Assembly (NCBI GenBank): GCA_028279375.1
Contig: JANQNW010000015.1
Coordinates: 124,001 to 188,000, forward strand
From: Phycisphaerales bacterium
GTDB lineage: Bacteria > Planctomycetota > Phycisphaerae > Phycisphaerales > UBA1924
Direction of reading: 5' to 3'
DNA: 64,000 bases
Below, piece by piece: positions 16,905 through 26,145 of this stretch; position 1 is the stretch's first letter, and each line of letters starts with the position of its first letter. The notes below the pieces were generated by a model that made no database searches, was not told where the DNA came from, and saw nothing but the letters and a program-made list of their open reading frames with translations. The translations under genes were made by a program, and so were the position numbers.

Positions 16905-17318
16905 TCAGTCGGAATCGGTGCCGGAATCTGCGGGACCGACGAGATAGAAGCGATCGATCATCGCCTCGAACTGGCGTCCGTCGGCGTTCCTGACGGTGTA
17001 GCTGCCTTCCATCGTTCCCCAGGTGGTTTCGATGGGCGCCCAGCTGGAGTACTCGAATGTCTCGGTGGGCTCGAGGATGGGCTGCTTGCCGACGACGCCT
17101 TCGCCGCGGACTTCGTTGCGCTTGCCGTTGGCGTCGATGATGACCCAGTTGCGCGAGAGGATCTGGATCTGCTGTTCGCTCTCGTTGGCGACGATCACCT
17201 TGTAGGAATAGATGTAACGATTGTTGTCCGGCGCAGATTCGCCGGCGAGGTATTCCGGTTCGACGATGATGCGCACGCCGTCGGTGACCGTCTCGGATCC
17301 ATGTGTCGAAGCAATCAT
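16905..17318 (-). CDS. apaG: ApaG-family protein
   Basis: A 137-residue protein clearly of the ApaG (DUF525) family. It shows GVRIIVEPEYLAGESAPDNNRY, the Y-IYSYKVIVANES strand, LLSRNWVI-like ILSRNWVIIDANG, the VRGEGVVGKQPILEPTETFEYSSW core and the final MIDRFYLVGP. ApaG has a fibronectin-III-like fold; it has been linked to cobalt/magnesium tolerance, though its role is not settled. Its ATG overlaps the stop codon of the CPBP protease gene by 4 nt (ATGA), so the two are translationally coupled. Confidence 0.95.
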   Translation of the reverse strand: MIASTHGSETVTDGVRIIVEPEYLAGESAPDNNRYIYSYKVIVANESEQQIQILSRNWVIIDANGKRNEVRGEGVVGKQPILEPTETFEYSSWAPIETTWGTMEGSYTVRNADGRQFEAMIDRFYLVGPADSGTDSD

Positions 17319-18148
17319 TGCCGCAGTCCCACCTGCAGGTACTCACTCTCTCCGGCCGGGGTCTCCTCCTCCGGCTCTGGCGACATTGTATGCGAGGTCT
17401 CGGAAGTTGGCGATTGCTCATCCCGGCTTCGATCGACGGCCCCCCCGTAGAAGTAGGTTCCGAGGCCAATTGTGAAGATCCAGCAGCCGTAGAGGGCGTG
17501 TTCGATGGTGACCAGAAGGAGGGATCTGGTGCGCGCGTAGGTGATGGAGAAGAGGAGGCCGCCGACGAAGGTGAAGGACACGGCGATCCAGTTTTCGAGC
17601 ACGATGTGCATGAAGGCGAAGGCGATGGCGCTCGCCAGGATGAGCGCGCCGCCGCGTCCGAAAACCTGCTCATAGCGATGGAAGAAGAAGACGCGGCAGA
17701 CGAGCTCCTGCGGATACACGCTGAAGATCGGATAGAGGATCATCACGATCATCCAGAAGAGGGGCGCCTGTCTGGGGAATCGGAAGAGCCAGTCGCGGTG
17801 CAGGACCAGCGTGAACAGGAGCATCAGGACCGCCAGGGGAAGGAATGCGAGGACGACGTTCTTCATTCCTGTGCGCACGGGCGCCGCATTCCAGAGGAGG
17901 CGTGACTGGAAGGTGCGGTCGATGAGGAGGATGAGGACGCAGCCGACGGTGAGGATGATCAGGAAGAGGATCATCGGGAGTTCAACGAGCCCGGCCGTGT
18001 AGATCGCGGGGATGCCGAAGAACAGGCCGACGAACTCGAGGAGGCGCAGGGTGCGCCTGAGTGTCCAGGGCGCAGGGGCGCCGGAGGCCTTGCATGGCTG
18101 CGTCTCGGTGGCGGCGGCGTCTTGCGCGCTCTCGTCGGTGTCGGTCAT
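17315..18148 (-). CDS. CPBP-family intramembrane glutamic protease
   Basis: A 277-residue polytopic membrane protein, with about eight helices. The family (Rce1-like, ABI/CPBP) signatures are present: PQELVCRVFFF (Glu148, Arg152; the usual EExxxR has Gln at the first position), FAFMHIVLEN (His181) and TIEHALYG (Glu216, His217). These form the proposed Glu/His active site. Substrate unknown; in bacteria such proteins are often linked to bacteriocin immunity or peptide processing. It starts 27 nt after pckA and overlaps apaG by 4 nt, so pckA, this gene and apaG may form one operon. Confidence 0.85.
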   Translation of the reverse strand: MTDTDESAQDAAATETQPCKASGAPAPWTLRRTLRLLEFVGLFFGIPAIYTAGLVELPMILFLIILTVGCVLILLIDRTFQSRLLWNAAPVRTGMKNVVLAFLPLAVLMLLFTLVLHRDWLFRFPRQAPLFWMIVMILYPIFSVYPQELVCRVFFFHRYEQVFGRGGALILASAIAFAFMHIVLENWIAVSFTFVGGLLFSITYARTRSLLLVTIEHALYGCWIFTIGLGTYFYGGAVDRSRDEQSPTSETSHTMSPEPEEETPAGESEYLQVGLRQ

Positions 18149-18175
18149 TCGATCAAGCGCGCTGGTGGCGGGCGA

Positions 18176-19771
18176 TCAGCCGATGGGCCCGGCGTTGCGG
18201 ACGTCCTCGGCGATCTCGTAGTTCTTCTCGTTGTCGCGGAAACGTGCGGCGAGGTCCTTCGCCTTCTCGTCGTAGGCGTTCTTGTCCTGCCAGGTGTCGC
18301 GCGGGTTGAGGACTTCGGCGGGCACATTGGGCACGGCCGTCGGGATGTGCAGGCCGAAGACGGGATCGGTCACGAACTCGGCGTTGGCGAGTGAGCCATC
18401 GAGGATGGCGGTGACCATGGCGCGCGTGTACTTGAGGCTGAAGCGTGAGCCGACGCCGGCGGGGCCGCCGGACCAGCCGGTGTTGAGCAGCCAGACGTTG
18501 GCGCCGTGCTTCTCGATGCGCTCGGCGAGTTGTTTGGCGTAGGACATCGGCGTGCGCGGGAGGAAGGGGCCGCCGAAGCAGGGGCTGAAGTTGGGCACGG
18601 GCTCGGTGACGCCGGCTTCGGTGCCGGCGAGCTTGGAGGTGTATCCATTGATGAAGTAGTACATCGCCTGCTCGGGCGTGAGCCTTGCGACGGGGGGCAT
18701 GACGCCGAAGGCGTCCGCCGTGAGAAAGATGACGTTTCTCGGGTGCGTGCCGACGCTTGGGATCTGCGCGCCGGGGATGTATTCGACGGGGTAGGTGACG
18801 CGCGTGTTCTCGGTGATCGTGCCGTCGTCATAGTCGGGGACGCGCGTCTGGGGATCGACGACGGTGTTCTCGAGGACGGAGCCGAAGCGGATGGCGTCCC
18901 AGATCTGGGGCTCGGTCTCGCGTGTGAGCTTGATGCACTTGGCGTAGCAGCCGCCTTCGAAGTTGAAGATGCCTTCGTCGGACCAGCCGTGCTCGTCGTC
19001 GCCGATGAGGGCTCGCTGGGTGTCGGCGGAGAGGGTGGTCTTGCCGGTGCCGGAGAGTCCGAAGAAGAGGGCGACGTTGTTGGGGTCCTTCTTGTCGACG
19101 TTGGCCGAGCAGTGCATCGGGAAGACGTTGACATCCGGCATGTCGTAGTTCATGGCGTAGAAGATGGACTTCTTCATTTCGCCGGAGTACTCGGTGCCGA
19201 AGATGACGACGAGCTTGCGCGTGAGGGACTGGGCGATGCAGATGGGGCTTTCGATTCCGAGTTTCTGCTGCTCTTCGGGCGTGAGCTTGTGGCGGCCGCA
19301 GTTGAGGATTGTCCAGTCGGCCTGGAAGGACGCATGATCCTCGGCGCTCGGGCGGATGAAGAGCGTCTGGACGAAGAGGGCGTGCCAGGCGTGCTCGGTG
19401 ACGGTGGTGATTCCGAGGCGGTACTTCGGATCGGCGCCGACGAAGCCATCGAAGACGAAGAGCTCGTCGGATTTGGAGAGTCGCGCGAGGGCGAGCTTCT
19501 CGATCTCGTCGAAGTGCTCGCTGGACATGGGCTTGTTGACCTTGCCCCACCAGATGTTGTCGTGGATCTCGGGTGTGTCTTCGAGTCGCTTGTCGCTCGG
19601 GCTGCGTCCGGTGCGGTCGCCTGTTGAGACGACGAGCGCACCGTTTGCGGCGAGTTCACCCTCGCCTTTTGAGAGCGCGACTTCGACGAGCGCGGCTGGT
19701 GAGAGATTGCGCTGGACGTTCTTGGCGTTGAGATTGAGTCCGGCGGCTGCGAGCGTTGCGGCGGTGGTCAT
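18176..19771 (-). CDS. pckA: Phosphoenolpyruvate carboxykinase (ATP)
   Basis: A 531-residue enzyme, the usual length, converting oxaloacetate and ATP to phosphoenolpyruvate, CO2 and ADP in gluconeogenesis (EC 4.1.1.49). The kinase-1a P-loop GLSGTGKTTLS lies at about 238-248, with the metal-binding region (FPMHCSAN, DDEHGWSDEGIFNFEGGCYAKCIKL) around it and ENTVV, TRVTYPVEYIP and NTGWSGGPAG downstream. The RTGRSPSDK motif near residue 55 is also typical. A 9-bp inverted repeat lies about 155 nt upstream. Confidence 0.98.
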   Translation of the reverse strand: MTTAATLAAAGLNLNAKNVQRNLSPAALVEVALSKGEGELAANGALVVSTGDRTGRSPSDKRLEDTPEIHDNIWWGKVNKPMSSEHFDEIEKLALARLSKSDELFVFDGFVGADPKYRLGITTVTEHAWHALFVQTLFIRPSAEDHASFQADWTILNCGRHKLTPEEQQKLGIESPICIAQSLTRKLVVIFGTEYSGEMKKSIFYAMNYDMPDVNVFPMHCSANVDKKDPNNVALFFGLSGTGKTTLSADTQRALIGDDEHGWSDEGIFNFEGGCYAKCIKLTRETEPQIWDAIRFGSVLENTVVDPQTRVPDYDDGTITENTRVTYPVEYIPGAQIPSVGTHPRNVIFLTADAFGVMPPVARLTPEQAMYYFINGYTSKLAGTEAGVTEPVPNFSPCFGGPFLPRTPMSYAKQLAERIEKHGANVWLLNTGWSGGPAGVGSRFSLKYTRAMVTAILDGSLANAEFVTDPVFGLHIPTAVPNVPAEVLNPRDTWQDKNAYDEKAKDLAARFRDNEKNYEIAEDVRNAGPIG

Positions 19772-19926
19772 TGGAGTACGAGCCCTGAGAAGGATGGTTG
19801 TGTTGCTTCGGTGTCGTTGGCTGCGCGATCAGTCGTGTCGATAGCGCCGCCACCGGCGCGCGTTTGGCCCGGTCGCCGGGGGGCGAGTCGCCGACAGGAT
19901 CGGCGAGCCCATTTTAGCGTCCGGGG

Positions 19927-19969
19927 AGATTCCCGGGCCTTGGGGAGGGGAGTGATTTGTCGGGAATCT
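19927..19969. promoter_or_regulatory. Inverted repeat upstream of pckA
   Basis: A perfect 9-bp inverted repeat, AGATTCCCG (19927-19935) and CGGGAATCT (19961-19969), separated by 25 nt, in the 299-nt stretch between pckA and tRNA-His. Could be a paired operator or transcript hairpin; nothing else notable is seen in 19772-20070. Confidence 0.3.
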
Positions 19970-20070
19970 GGCGTGTGAGGGGGGTTTTTGGTGGCGGCGA
20001 GCGTTGACGTTTGGCGGGAGGGGTCGTAGGGTCATCGCTCTGCCGCGGGGTTTCGCCAGCGGCGGATGAT

Positions 20071-20145
20071 GGTGGCCGTAGCTCAGTTGGTTAGAGCACC
20101 TGGTTGTGGTCCAGGATGTCGGGGGTTCGAGTCCCCTCGGTCACC
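20071..20145 (+). tRNA. tRNA-His (GTG anticodon)
   Basis: A complete cloverleaf can be folded. The acceptor stem GTGGCCG (20072-20078) pairs with CGGTCAC (20138-20144). The anticodon stem is CCTGG/CCAGG with loop TTGTGGT, giving anticodon GTG. The T-arm has GGTTCGAGTCC. The additional G at 20071 opposite C at 20145 is the G-1:C73 pair specific to tRNA-His. The CCA end is not encoded. Confidence 0.95.
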
Positions 20146-20163
20146 CTTGATGTTGGATGAGGA

Positions 20164-20197
20164 AGCCGCGTGCCGAAGGGCTGCGGCTTTTTCTTTG
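20164..20197 (+). terminator. Terminator of tRNA-His
   Basis: AAGCCGC (20164-20170) pairs with GCGGCTT (20184-20190), followed by TTTCTTT. It starts 18 nt after the tRNA. Confidence 0.7.
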
Positions 20198-20207
20198 GGT
20201 GGCGGCG

Positions 20208-21962
20208 CTAGTCGGTCCATCCTGCGATGAGGATGGCGAGGTCTGCGGCGCCGGTCTGGCCGTCGGCGTCGAGGTCGGCGACGCATGGGGTTGGCTCTGC
20301 GGGGCAGGGTCCCCAGTAGCTGATGAGCGTGGCGAGGTCGACGGCGGTGACCAGGCAGTCTCCGGTGACGTCGGCGATGTTGGCGCACTTGCCGAAGATG
20401 ACATAGGTAGCGCCGTTGAATCCCCGGGCTGGATCCGCGCCGCCAGCACTTGTGATCACATCGTCAACGCCATCTGCGTTGAGATCGCAGGCGCCTGAGA
20501 CGGAGCGACCGCTTCGATCACCCTCGGCGGCGCCATTTATCACGAATCCATTGTCTCCGCTGAGCGCCGAGAGTTCGAATTCGCCACTCGCCCCGATATC
20601 ACTCGCCCCGAAGACGACGTAGCTTTGGCCTGAGTTCGTGCCGTTCGGAGCGGCTCGCAAGGCGCCGATGATCAGATCGTCAATGCTGTCGCCATTGACA
20701 TCACCGGCAGCGGATGCTGAATATCCACTCCGGTCGAAGGAGCTTATGCCATTCAGCACGAACCCATTGGCTCCATTGAGCGATGCGAGCTCGAGATCGC
20801 CGCCGGCGCCGATTCCGGTGGCGCCGAATACGACGTAACTTTCGCCAGAAATATTTCCGTTGGGATCGGCTTCATATGCTCCGATGATGACATCGTCCAC
20901 ACCATCTGCGTTGATGTCGCCCGCGAATGAGGCGGCGTGGCCACTGTGATCGTCCGCATCGATGCCCTTGATCACGAATCCATTGGCCCCGTTCAGCGTA
21001 GCCAGCTCTAGCACGCCGCCTGCGCCGACATTGGACGCGCCGAAGATGATGTAGCTTGCGCCGGCTTCGTTGTCGTCTGGGCCGGCATTAAGAGCGCCAA
21101 TGATGAGGTCATCGATTCCGTCGTTATTTATGTCGCCGGCGGACGAGACGGCATCGCCGCAGCGATCATCTTCATCAGCTCCTCTTATCACGAAGCCGTT
21201 GGCGCCGTTGAGGCTTGAAAGTTCGAGCGCTCCGGTTGCGCCTATGCCCAAGGAGCCAAACACGACGTAGGCCTCGCCGGATCTGTCACCATTTGGATCT
21301 GCGCTCACTGCTCCTATGACGATGTCATCAACACCGTCGTCATTGAGGTCGCCTGCATAGGAAACGGTCACTCCGCTGGCGTCGCCAGGATCGACGCCAG
21401 CAAGGCGGAATCCGTTGGCGCCATCGAGTGCTGACGCCTCGACGCTTCCCCCGGCGCCGACATTCGCTGCGCCGAAAACGACGTAGCTCTCTCCTGATCC
21501 AAGTCCGTTTGGTGCGCCTCGGTACGCTCCTATGATCAGGTCATCGAATCCATCGTCGTTGACATCGCCTGCCGCCGACACTGATCTGCCGAAAGAGCTG
21601 AACGCATCGACGCCATTGATCGTGAATCCCTTTGCGCCATTGAGCGCCGAAAGATCCATCAGACCGCCGGCGCCTATGCCCTTATCGCCGAAGATGACAT
21701 AGCACCTGCCCGATTGAGTTTCGCTCGTGTTCGCGAATTGGGCTCCGATGACCAAGTCGTCTATCCCGTCGCCGTTTATGTCACCTGCGTTGGATACGGA
21801 GCCGCCGCTGTATTCCGCCGAATCAATGCCGAACATCGTGAAGCCGTTGTCGCCATTGAGAGCAGCGAGTTCGATCGCCTGATCGAACACGCCCGACGAT
21901 GCGGTTTGGGCCGTGCCTGCGAGGAGGATGAGCGCTGCGGTCTGGGTGGGGAACTGCTTCAT
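20208..21962 (-). CDS. Secreted seven-repeat FG-GAP protein with GC-type dockerin tail (paralogue 1)
   Basis: A 584-residue protein: signal peptide (residues about 1-23, LILLAGTAQTASSG), then seven integrin-alpha-type repeats of about 70 residues. Each repeat has a calcium-site motif of the form DxNxDGxDDxxIGA (for example DINGDGIDDLVIGA, DVNDDGFDDLIIGA), a GESYVVFGA strand and an LNGANGFVI strand. The sixth motif has Ser for Gly (DVNGDSIDD). The C-terminal tail (GKCANIADVTGDCLV..., LISYWGPCP, then DLDADGQTGAADLAILIAGW) is a two-repeat dockerin-like domain. Family knowledge predicts an extracellular seven-bladed propeller; ligand unknown. Its stop is 10 nt from the tRNA-His terminator. Confidence 0.92.
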   Translation of the reverse strand: MKQFPTQTAALILLAGTAQTASSGVFDQAIELAALNGDNGFTMFGIDSAEYSGGSVSNAGDINGDGIDDLVIGAQFANTSETQSGRCYVIFGDKGIGAGGLMDLSALNGAKGFTINGVDAFSSFGRSVSAAGDVNDDGFDDLIIGAYRGAPNGLGSGESYVVFGAANVGAGGSVEASALDGANGFRLAGVDPGDASGVTVSYAGDLNDDGVDDIVIGAVSADPNGDRSGEAYVVFGSLGIGATGALELSSLNGANGFVIRGADEDDRCGDAVSSAGDINNDGIDDLIIGALNAGPDDNEAGASYIIFGASNVGAGGVLELATLNGANGFVIKGIDADDHSGHAASFAGDINADGVDDVIIGAYEADPNGNISGESYVVFGATGIGAGGDLELASLNGANGFVLNGISSFDRSGYSASAAGDVNGDSIDDLIIGALRAAPNGTNSGQSYVVFGASDIGASGEFELSALSGDNGFVINGAAEGDRSGRSVSGACDLNADGVDDVITSAGGADPARGFNGATYVIFGKCANIADVTGDCLVTAVDLATLISYWGPCPAEPTPCVADLDADGQTGAADLAILIAGWTD

Positions 21963-22015
21963 GGTGAGGGTCCGGCGTCGCGAGGGCGCAGAGACTGTAC
22001 GTCTTGCTGTGGGTG

Positions 22016-23851
22016 TCAGTTTGTCCAGAGGCTGATGAGGATGGCGATGTCGGATGCGCCGACCTGGCCGTCAGCGTCGAGGTCGGCGATGCAGGGCGTG
22101 GGAGATGGTGGGCAGGGGCCCCAGAGACCGAGCAGTGTTGCGAGGTCTACTGCGGTGATGGCGCCGTCGTTGTTGAAGTCTGCGGGGTTGCCCTGGATCC
22201 CGAAGACAATGAATGCTTCGCCCGCATCGTTCTGTCCGTAGGGGCGATCACCAATGGCGCCGATGATGAGGTCGTCGATTCCATCACCGTTGAGATCTCC
22301 TGCGGAGGAGGGGTAGGTCATACTCCGAGTTAAGGTGGTCAAGCCGCGCTCATCGGAAGGGGATGCGCCATTCGCGGCGTTGTTCGAGCGTACGATTCCT
22401 CCGAAGTCGCCGATGGTGACGCCGTTGGCTCCATTGAGATTGGCAAGTTCGAGCACTCCATTTGCGCCGACATTCGTTGCTCCGAAGATCACGTGCGACT
22501 CCGGTGCAACCGGGAATCCAACCTGATAGAGCGTCCGCTCACCGACGATGAGGTCGTCGACGCCGTCGTTGTTGAAGTCTCCTGCGGGGGCCACCTCTGC
22601 TCCGCTCCGATCGAATTCATCTATGCCGTTGATGACGAATCCGTTGCCGCCGTTCAGAGTCGTCAGATCGAAAGCCCCACTTGCCCCAAGGTCTTCGGCG
22701 CCGAAGATCACGTAGGTCTGACCGGCGCGCTCGCGCTCTCCGGGGCTCGCTGTAAGGGCGCCGACAATGAGATCTTCGACGCCATCGGCGTTGACATCTC
22801 CGGCTGCGTTGACCGACCAGCCAAGTTCATCCAGCGGATTGACACCGTTGACAACGAATCCGTCGGATCCGTTCAGAGAATCAAGATCAAGCGGCCCGTC
22901 GTCTCCGATGTCTGACGAGCCGAATACGACATAGGCGCTGCCGGCGGAGTTCTGACCAACTGGGCTGGCGTTTCCAGAACCAATGACGATATCGTCGACG
23001 CCGTCGCCGTTGATATCTCCAGCGCACGCGAGGACGCCGCCTACGTAGTCGAATGAATTGACGCCGTTGATCTCGAAGCCTGTGGGATAGGCGAGGGATG
23101 CAAGTTCGATGGATCCAGAGGCTCCGATCGCAGACGATCCGAAAATGACATAGGCCTTGCCGGCATCCGTGGCGCCGTCAACATTCGCTCGAGGTGAACC
23201 GACGACGAGGTCGGTGAGTCCGTCCGCATTCAGGTCTCCCGCGGCAGCGACGTCGCCACCGGAGAAATCGCGCTGATCGACGCCATCGAGCGTGAAGCCA
23301 TTTAAGCCGTCGAGTGATGAGAGATCGAACACACCAGAGGCCCCGAGATTCAGCGCTCCGAAAACGACATACGACCTGCCCTCTCCAACTCCCGCGACAA
23401 AACCCGGCGCTCCGATCAGGGCGTCGTCGATCCCGTCGTTGTTGATGTCTCCGATTCCGGTGACGCTGAATCCGCACATCTCTCTCTGGTCAACACCATC
23501 AAAGATGAATCCATTGGAGCCATTCAGAGATGCTGGGCTCAATGATCCGGACGCGCCGATCTCGGAAGACCCGAATACGACATACGTCTGACCCTCAGCG
23601 AGCGGGCCAGTGGCTGTGGCGTTGTAAGCGCCCATGATGACGTCATCGAATCCGTCGCCGTTGAGATCGCCGGCGAACGAAACGGAAGATCCGCAGCGAT
23701 CTCCTGACTCCACGCCGTTGAAGGTGAAGCCATTGTCTCCGTCAAGACCGGTGACATCGATCATGGCGGGCAAAGGACCTGCGGCGAGGGTGTGTGTTGA
23801 ACCGGCGGCGAGCAGGAGGGCGGCTGCTGTCGTGGGGAACTTCTTCGTCAT
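22016..23851 (-). CDS. Secreted seven-repeat FG-GAP protein with GC-type dockerin tail (paralogue 2)
   Basis: A 611-residue paralogue with a signal peptide (TTAAALLLAAGSTHTLAAG) and seven calcium-site motifs (DLNGDGFDDVIMGA to DLNGDGIDDLIIGA). The third (DLNADGLTDLVVGS) has lost the final paired aspartate pattern. A 15-20 residue insertion in the last blade (GIVRSNNAANGASPSDERG) distinguishes it from paralogue 1. The dockerin tail runs NPADFNNDGAITAVDLATLLGLWGPCP and then DLDADGQVGASDIAILISLW. It lies 53 nt upstream of paralogue 1 on the same strand, close enough for co-transcription. Confidence 0.92.
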   Translation of the reverse strand: MTKKFPTTAAALLLAAGSTHTLAAGPLPAMIDVTGLDGDNGFTFNGVESGDRCGSSVSFAGDLNGDGFDDVIMGAYNATATGPLAEGQTYVVFGSSEIGASGSLSPASLNGSNGFIFDGVDQREMCGFSVTGIGDINNDGIDDALIGAPGFVAGVGEGRSYVVFGALNLGASGVFDLSSLDGLNGFTLDGVDQRDFSGGDVAAAGDLNADGLTDLVVGSPRANVDGATDAGKAYVIFGSSAIGASGSIELASLAYPTGFEINGVNSFDYVGGVLACAGDINGDGVDDIVIGSGNASPVGQNSAGSAYVVFGSSDIGDDGPLDLDSLNGSDGFVVNGVNPLDELGWSVNAAGDVNADGVEDLIVGALTASPGERERAGQTYVIFGAEDLGASGAFDLTTLNGGNGFVINGIDEFDRSGAEVAPAGDFNNDGVDDLIVGERTLYQVGFPVAPESHVIFGATNVGANGVLELANLNGANGVTIGDFGGIVRSNNAANGASPSDERGLTTLTRSMTYPSSAGDLNGDGIDDLIIGAIGDRPYGQNDAGEAFIVFGIQGNPADFNNDGAITAVDLATLLGLWGPCPPSPTPCIADLDADGQVGASDIAILISLWTN

Positions 23852-24100
23852 GAGGAGGACTCCGGCGGGGCGGACGACGGGTCGAGTTTAGAGGAGGCCG
23901 TGCGCATCTCCAATGAGAAATGTACGGCGCTTCGGCTGTGTTTTCGGGTGTTTTCGGGGCGTGGATCCGTTTTTTGATTTTCTTTGGAACGAATCCCGGG
24001 GGGTGCGCATCCAACGGTTGAGACGCGGATATCGGTGCGCGTTGGGAGCGCGATATGCGCGCTGATTGCGCGCAGCGTGCGCGCTTCGCGGCGTGCGCGA

Positions 24101-24116
24101 TCACCTCGCGAGGTGA
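24101..24116. repeat. Perfect 16-bp palindrome
   Basis: TCACCTCG followed by CGAGGTGA, in the 299-nt gap between two FG-GAP genes (23852-24150). The same gap carries two direct copies of GCGCTGATTG (near 24059 and 24139) and GCGCGC-rich inverted stretches. It could be a transcript end structure for the gene ending at 24151; there is no T-run. Confidence 0.4.
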
Positions 24117-24150
24117 AGCGCTTGGCGGTGCTTTTTGTGCGCTGATTGTG

Positions 24151-25911
24151 TTAGTCGGTCCAACCTGCGATGAGGATGGCGAGGTCTGCGGCGCCGATCT
24201 GGCCGTCGGCGTTGAGGTCGGCGACGCATGGGGCTGGTTCTGCGGGGCAGGGTCCCCAGGCGCTGAGGAGCTGCGCGAGGTCGACGGCGGTGACGACGCA
24301 GTCGCCGGTGAGGTCTGCTTCGTTGCAGGGGATGCCGAAGATGACGTAGGTGGCGCCGGAGGAACGCCCGTTCGGATCGGCGTCCCTAGCTCCGATGACA
24401 AGATCGCCGATTCCGTCTGCGTTGACGTCGCCCGCAGATGAGACGGAGATTCCGCTGCGATCTCCTTCGTCGACTCCGTTGATGGTGAAGCCATTGGCGC
24501 CGCTCAGTGATGAGAGTTCGAGTGTTCCGCTCGCGCCAACGCCGGGAGCGCCGAAGACGACATAGCTCTCGCCTGAGTCACTGCCGTTCGGATCGGCGCC
24601 GCCGCATCCGAATAGAAGATCGTCGATTCCGTCTGCGTTGATGTCTCCCGCGGATGAAACTGAGCCTCCACTGAAGTCGTATGCATCGATCCCGTTGATG
24701 ACGAATCCGTTGGCGCCATTGAGGGATGAGAGTTCAAGCGTTCCGCCTGCGCCAACGCTGGGGGCGCCGAAGACGACATAGCTCTCGCCTGAGCCATCGC
24801 CATTCGGATCGGCGCCCGAGGCTCCGATGACAAGATCGTCGATGCCGTCTGCGTTGACATCTCCCGCGTATGAGACGCAACTTCCGCTGTGATCGTCCGC
24901 GTCGATCCCGTTGATGACGAATCCGTTGGCGCCATTGAGCGATGAGAGTTCAAGCGTTCCGCCTGCGCCGACGCCTGGGGCGCCGAAGACGACATAACTC
25001 TCGCCTGAGCCATTGCCGTTCGGATCGGCGAGTACGGCTGCTATGAGAATATCGTCGATTCCGTCTGCGTTGACGTCGCCTGCCGATGAGACGGATCTTC
25101 CGCTGTGATCGTGCGCGTCGATCCCGTTGATGACGAATCCGTTGGCGCCATTGAGCGATGAGAGTTCGAGCGTTCCGCCTGCGCCGACGCCTGGGGCGCC
25201 GAAGACGACATAGCTGTTGCCTGAGCTACTGCCGTTCGAATAGGTGAAGGGGTGATAGGCTCCGATCACAAGGTCGTCGATTCCGTCTCCGTTGACGTCT
25301 CCAGCGGATGAGACGGAGGTTCCACTCCAGTCGTACGCGTCGATCCCGTTGATAACGAATCCGTTGGCGCCATCGAGTGATGAGAGTTCGAGCGTTCCGC
25401 CTGCACCGACGCCGGGAGCGCCGAAGACGACATAGCTCTCGCCTGAGTTCGTGCCGTTCGGATCGGCAAAGAGCGCTCCGATGACAAGATCGTCGATGCC
25501 GTCTGCGTTGACGTCTCCCGCGGATGAGACGGATACTCCGCTTTGATCGCCCGCGTCGATCCCGTTGATGACGAATCCGTTGGCGCCGTCAAGCGATGAC
25601 AGTTCCATCGTTCCCCCTGCGCCGACGCCGAGGTCGCCAAAGATGACATAGCTTTCACCTGATTGAATGCCATTCGGATCGGCGAAGAACGCTCCGATGA
25701 CAAAGTCGTCGATTCCATCTCCGTTGAAGTCTCCTGCGGATGCAACGGTGTCTCCGCTAAAATCTGTCCGATCGATCCCGTTGAGAACAAAGCCGTTGGC
25801 GCCGTCGAGCGACGAGAGTTCAAGCGACGCCCCGAATGGTCCTTCTGCCAGGGCGTGATTTGAGCCCGCGATGAAGATGAGAGCAGCGGCGGGTGTGCTG
25901 AGGTAGTTCAT
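24151..25911 (-). CDS. Secreted seven-repeat FG-GAP protein with GC-type dockerin tail (paralogue 3)
   Basis: A 586-residue paralogue starting at ATG 25911; the reading frame is open further upstream but that part has no signal peptide. The signal peptide is LSTPAAALIFIAGSNHALAEG. The seven blades are almost identical to each other: the same 72-residue unit (SSAGDVNADGIDDLVIGA, then ADPNG, GESYVVFGAPGVGAGG, LELSSLNGANGFVINGIDA) with few changes. The last blade has DVNADGIGDLVIGA. The dockerin tail is CNEADLTGDCVVTAVDLAQLLSAWGPCP-like followed by DLNADGQIGAADLAILIAGW. The internal identity implies recent amplification or gene conversion of the blades. Confidence 0.93.
   Translation of the reverse strand: MNYLSTPAAALIFIAGSNHALAEGPFGASLELSSLDGANGFVLNGIDRTDFSGDTVASAGDFNGDGIDDFVIGAFFADPNGIQSGESYVIFGDLGVGAGGTMELSSLDGANGFVINGIDAGDQSGVSVSSAGDVNADGIDDLVIGALFADPNGTNSGESYVVFGAPGVGAGGTLELSSLDGANGFVINGIDAYDWSGTSVSSAGDVNGDGIDDLVIGAYHPFTYSNGSSSGNSYVVFGAPGVGAGGTLELSSLNGANGFVINGIDAHDHSGRSVSSAGDVNADGIDDILIAAVLADPNGNGSGESYVVFGAPGVGAGGTLELSSLNGANGFVINGIDADDHSGSCVSYAGDVNADGIDDLVIGASGADPNGDGSGESYVVFGAPSVGAGGTLELSSLNGANGFVINGIDAYDFSGGSVSSAGDINADGIDDLLFGCGGADPNGSDSGESYVVFGAPGVGASGTLELSSLSGANGFTINGVDEGDRSGISVSSAGDVNADGIGDLVIGARDADPNGRSSGATYVIFGIPCNEADLTGDCVVTAVDLAQLLSAWGPCPAEPAPCVADLNADGQIGAADLAILIAGWTD
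24350..25850 (-). repeat. 216-bp tandem DNA repeats inside paralogue 3
   Basis: The block TTGGCGCC of each blade recurs at 24494, 24710, 24926, 25142, 25364, 25580 and 25796: spacing 216 bp throughout except one 222-bp step. Neighbouring units are near-identical at DNA level, so copy number could change by slippage or recombination. Confidence 0.85.
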
Positions 25912-26145
25912 CGAGGCGATCCCGAATGTGTCGTGGGAAGTCTGATTCGGCGAGCTTCGGGGTGGTCTTCCAACGGATTCGCAGCGTCTGGTAGCGCGGT
26001 TCCTCTCGTGGCGAGGTATCGGCGCCATAACAAGCGGAGTTGTCAGTTGATCGCCATCCCGACGCGGATGGAATGATCCGACGAACTGACGTGGCCATCG
26101 GCGTCGAGGAAGGTTTTTCTTCCACGGATGATGGCGGGCGCAGGC

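Noticed and set aside
24350..25850. CRISPR-like array
   Set aside because: The repeats are 216 bp, contiguous, in frame and code for propeller blades; there are no short repeats with unique spacers and no cas genes.
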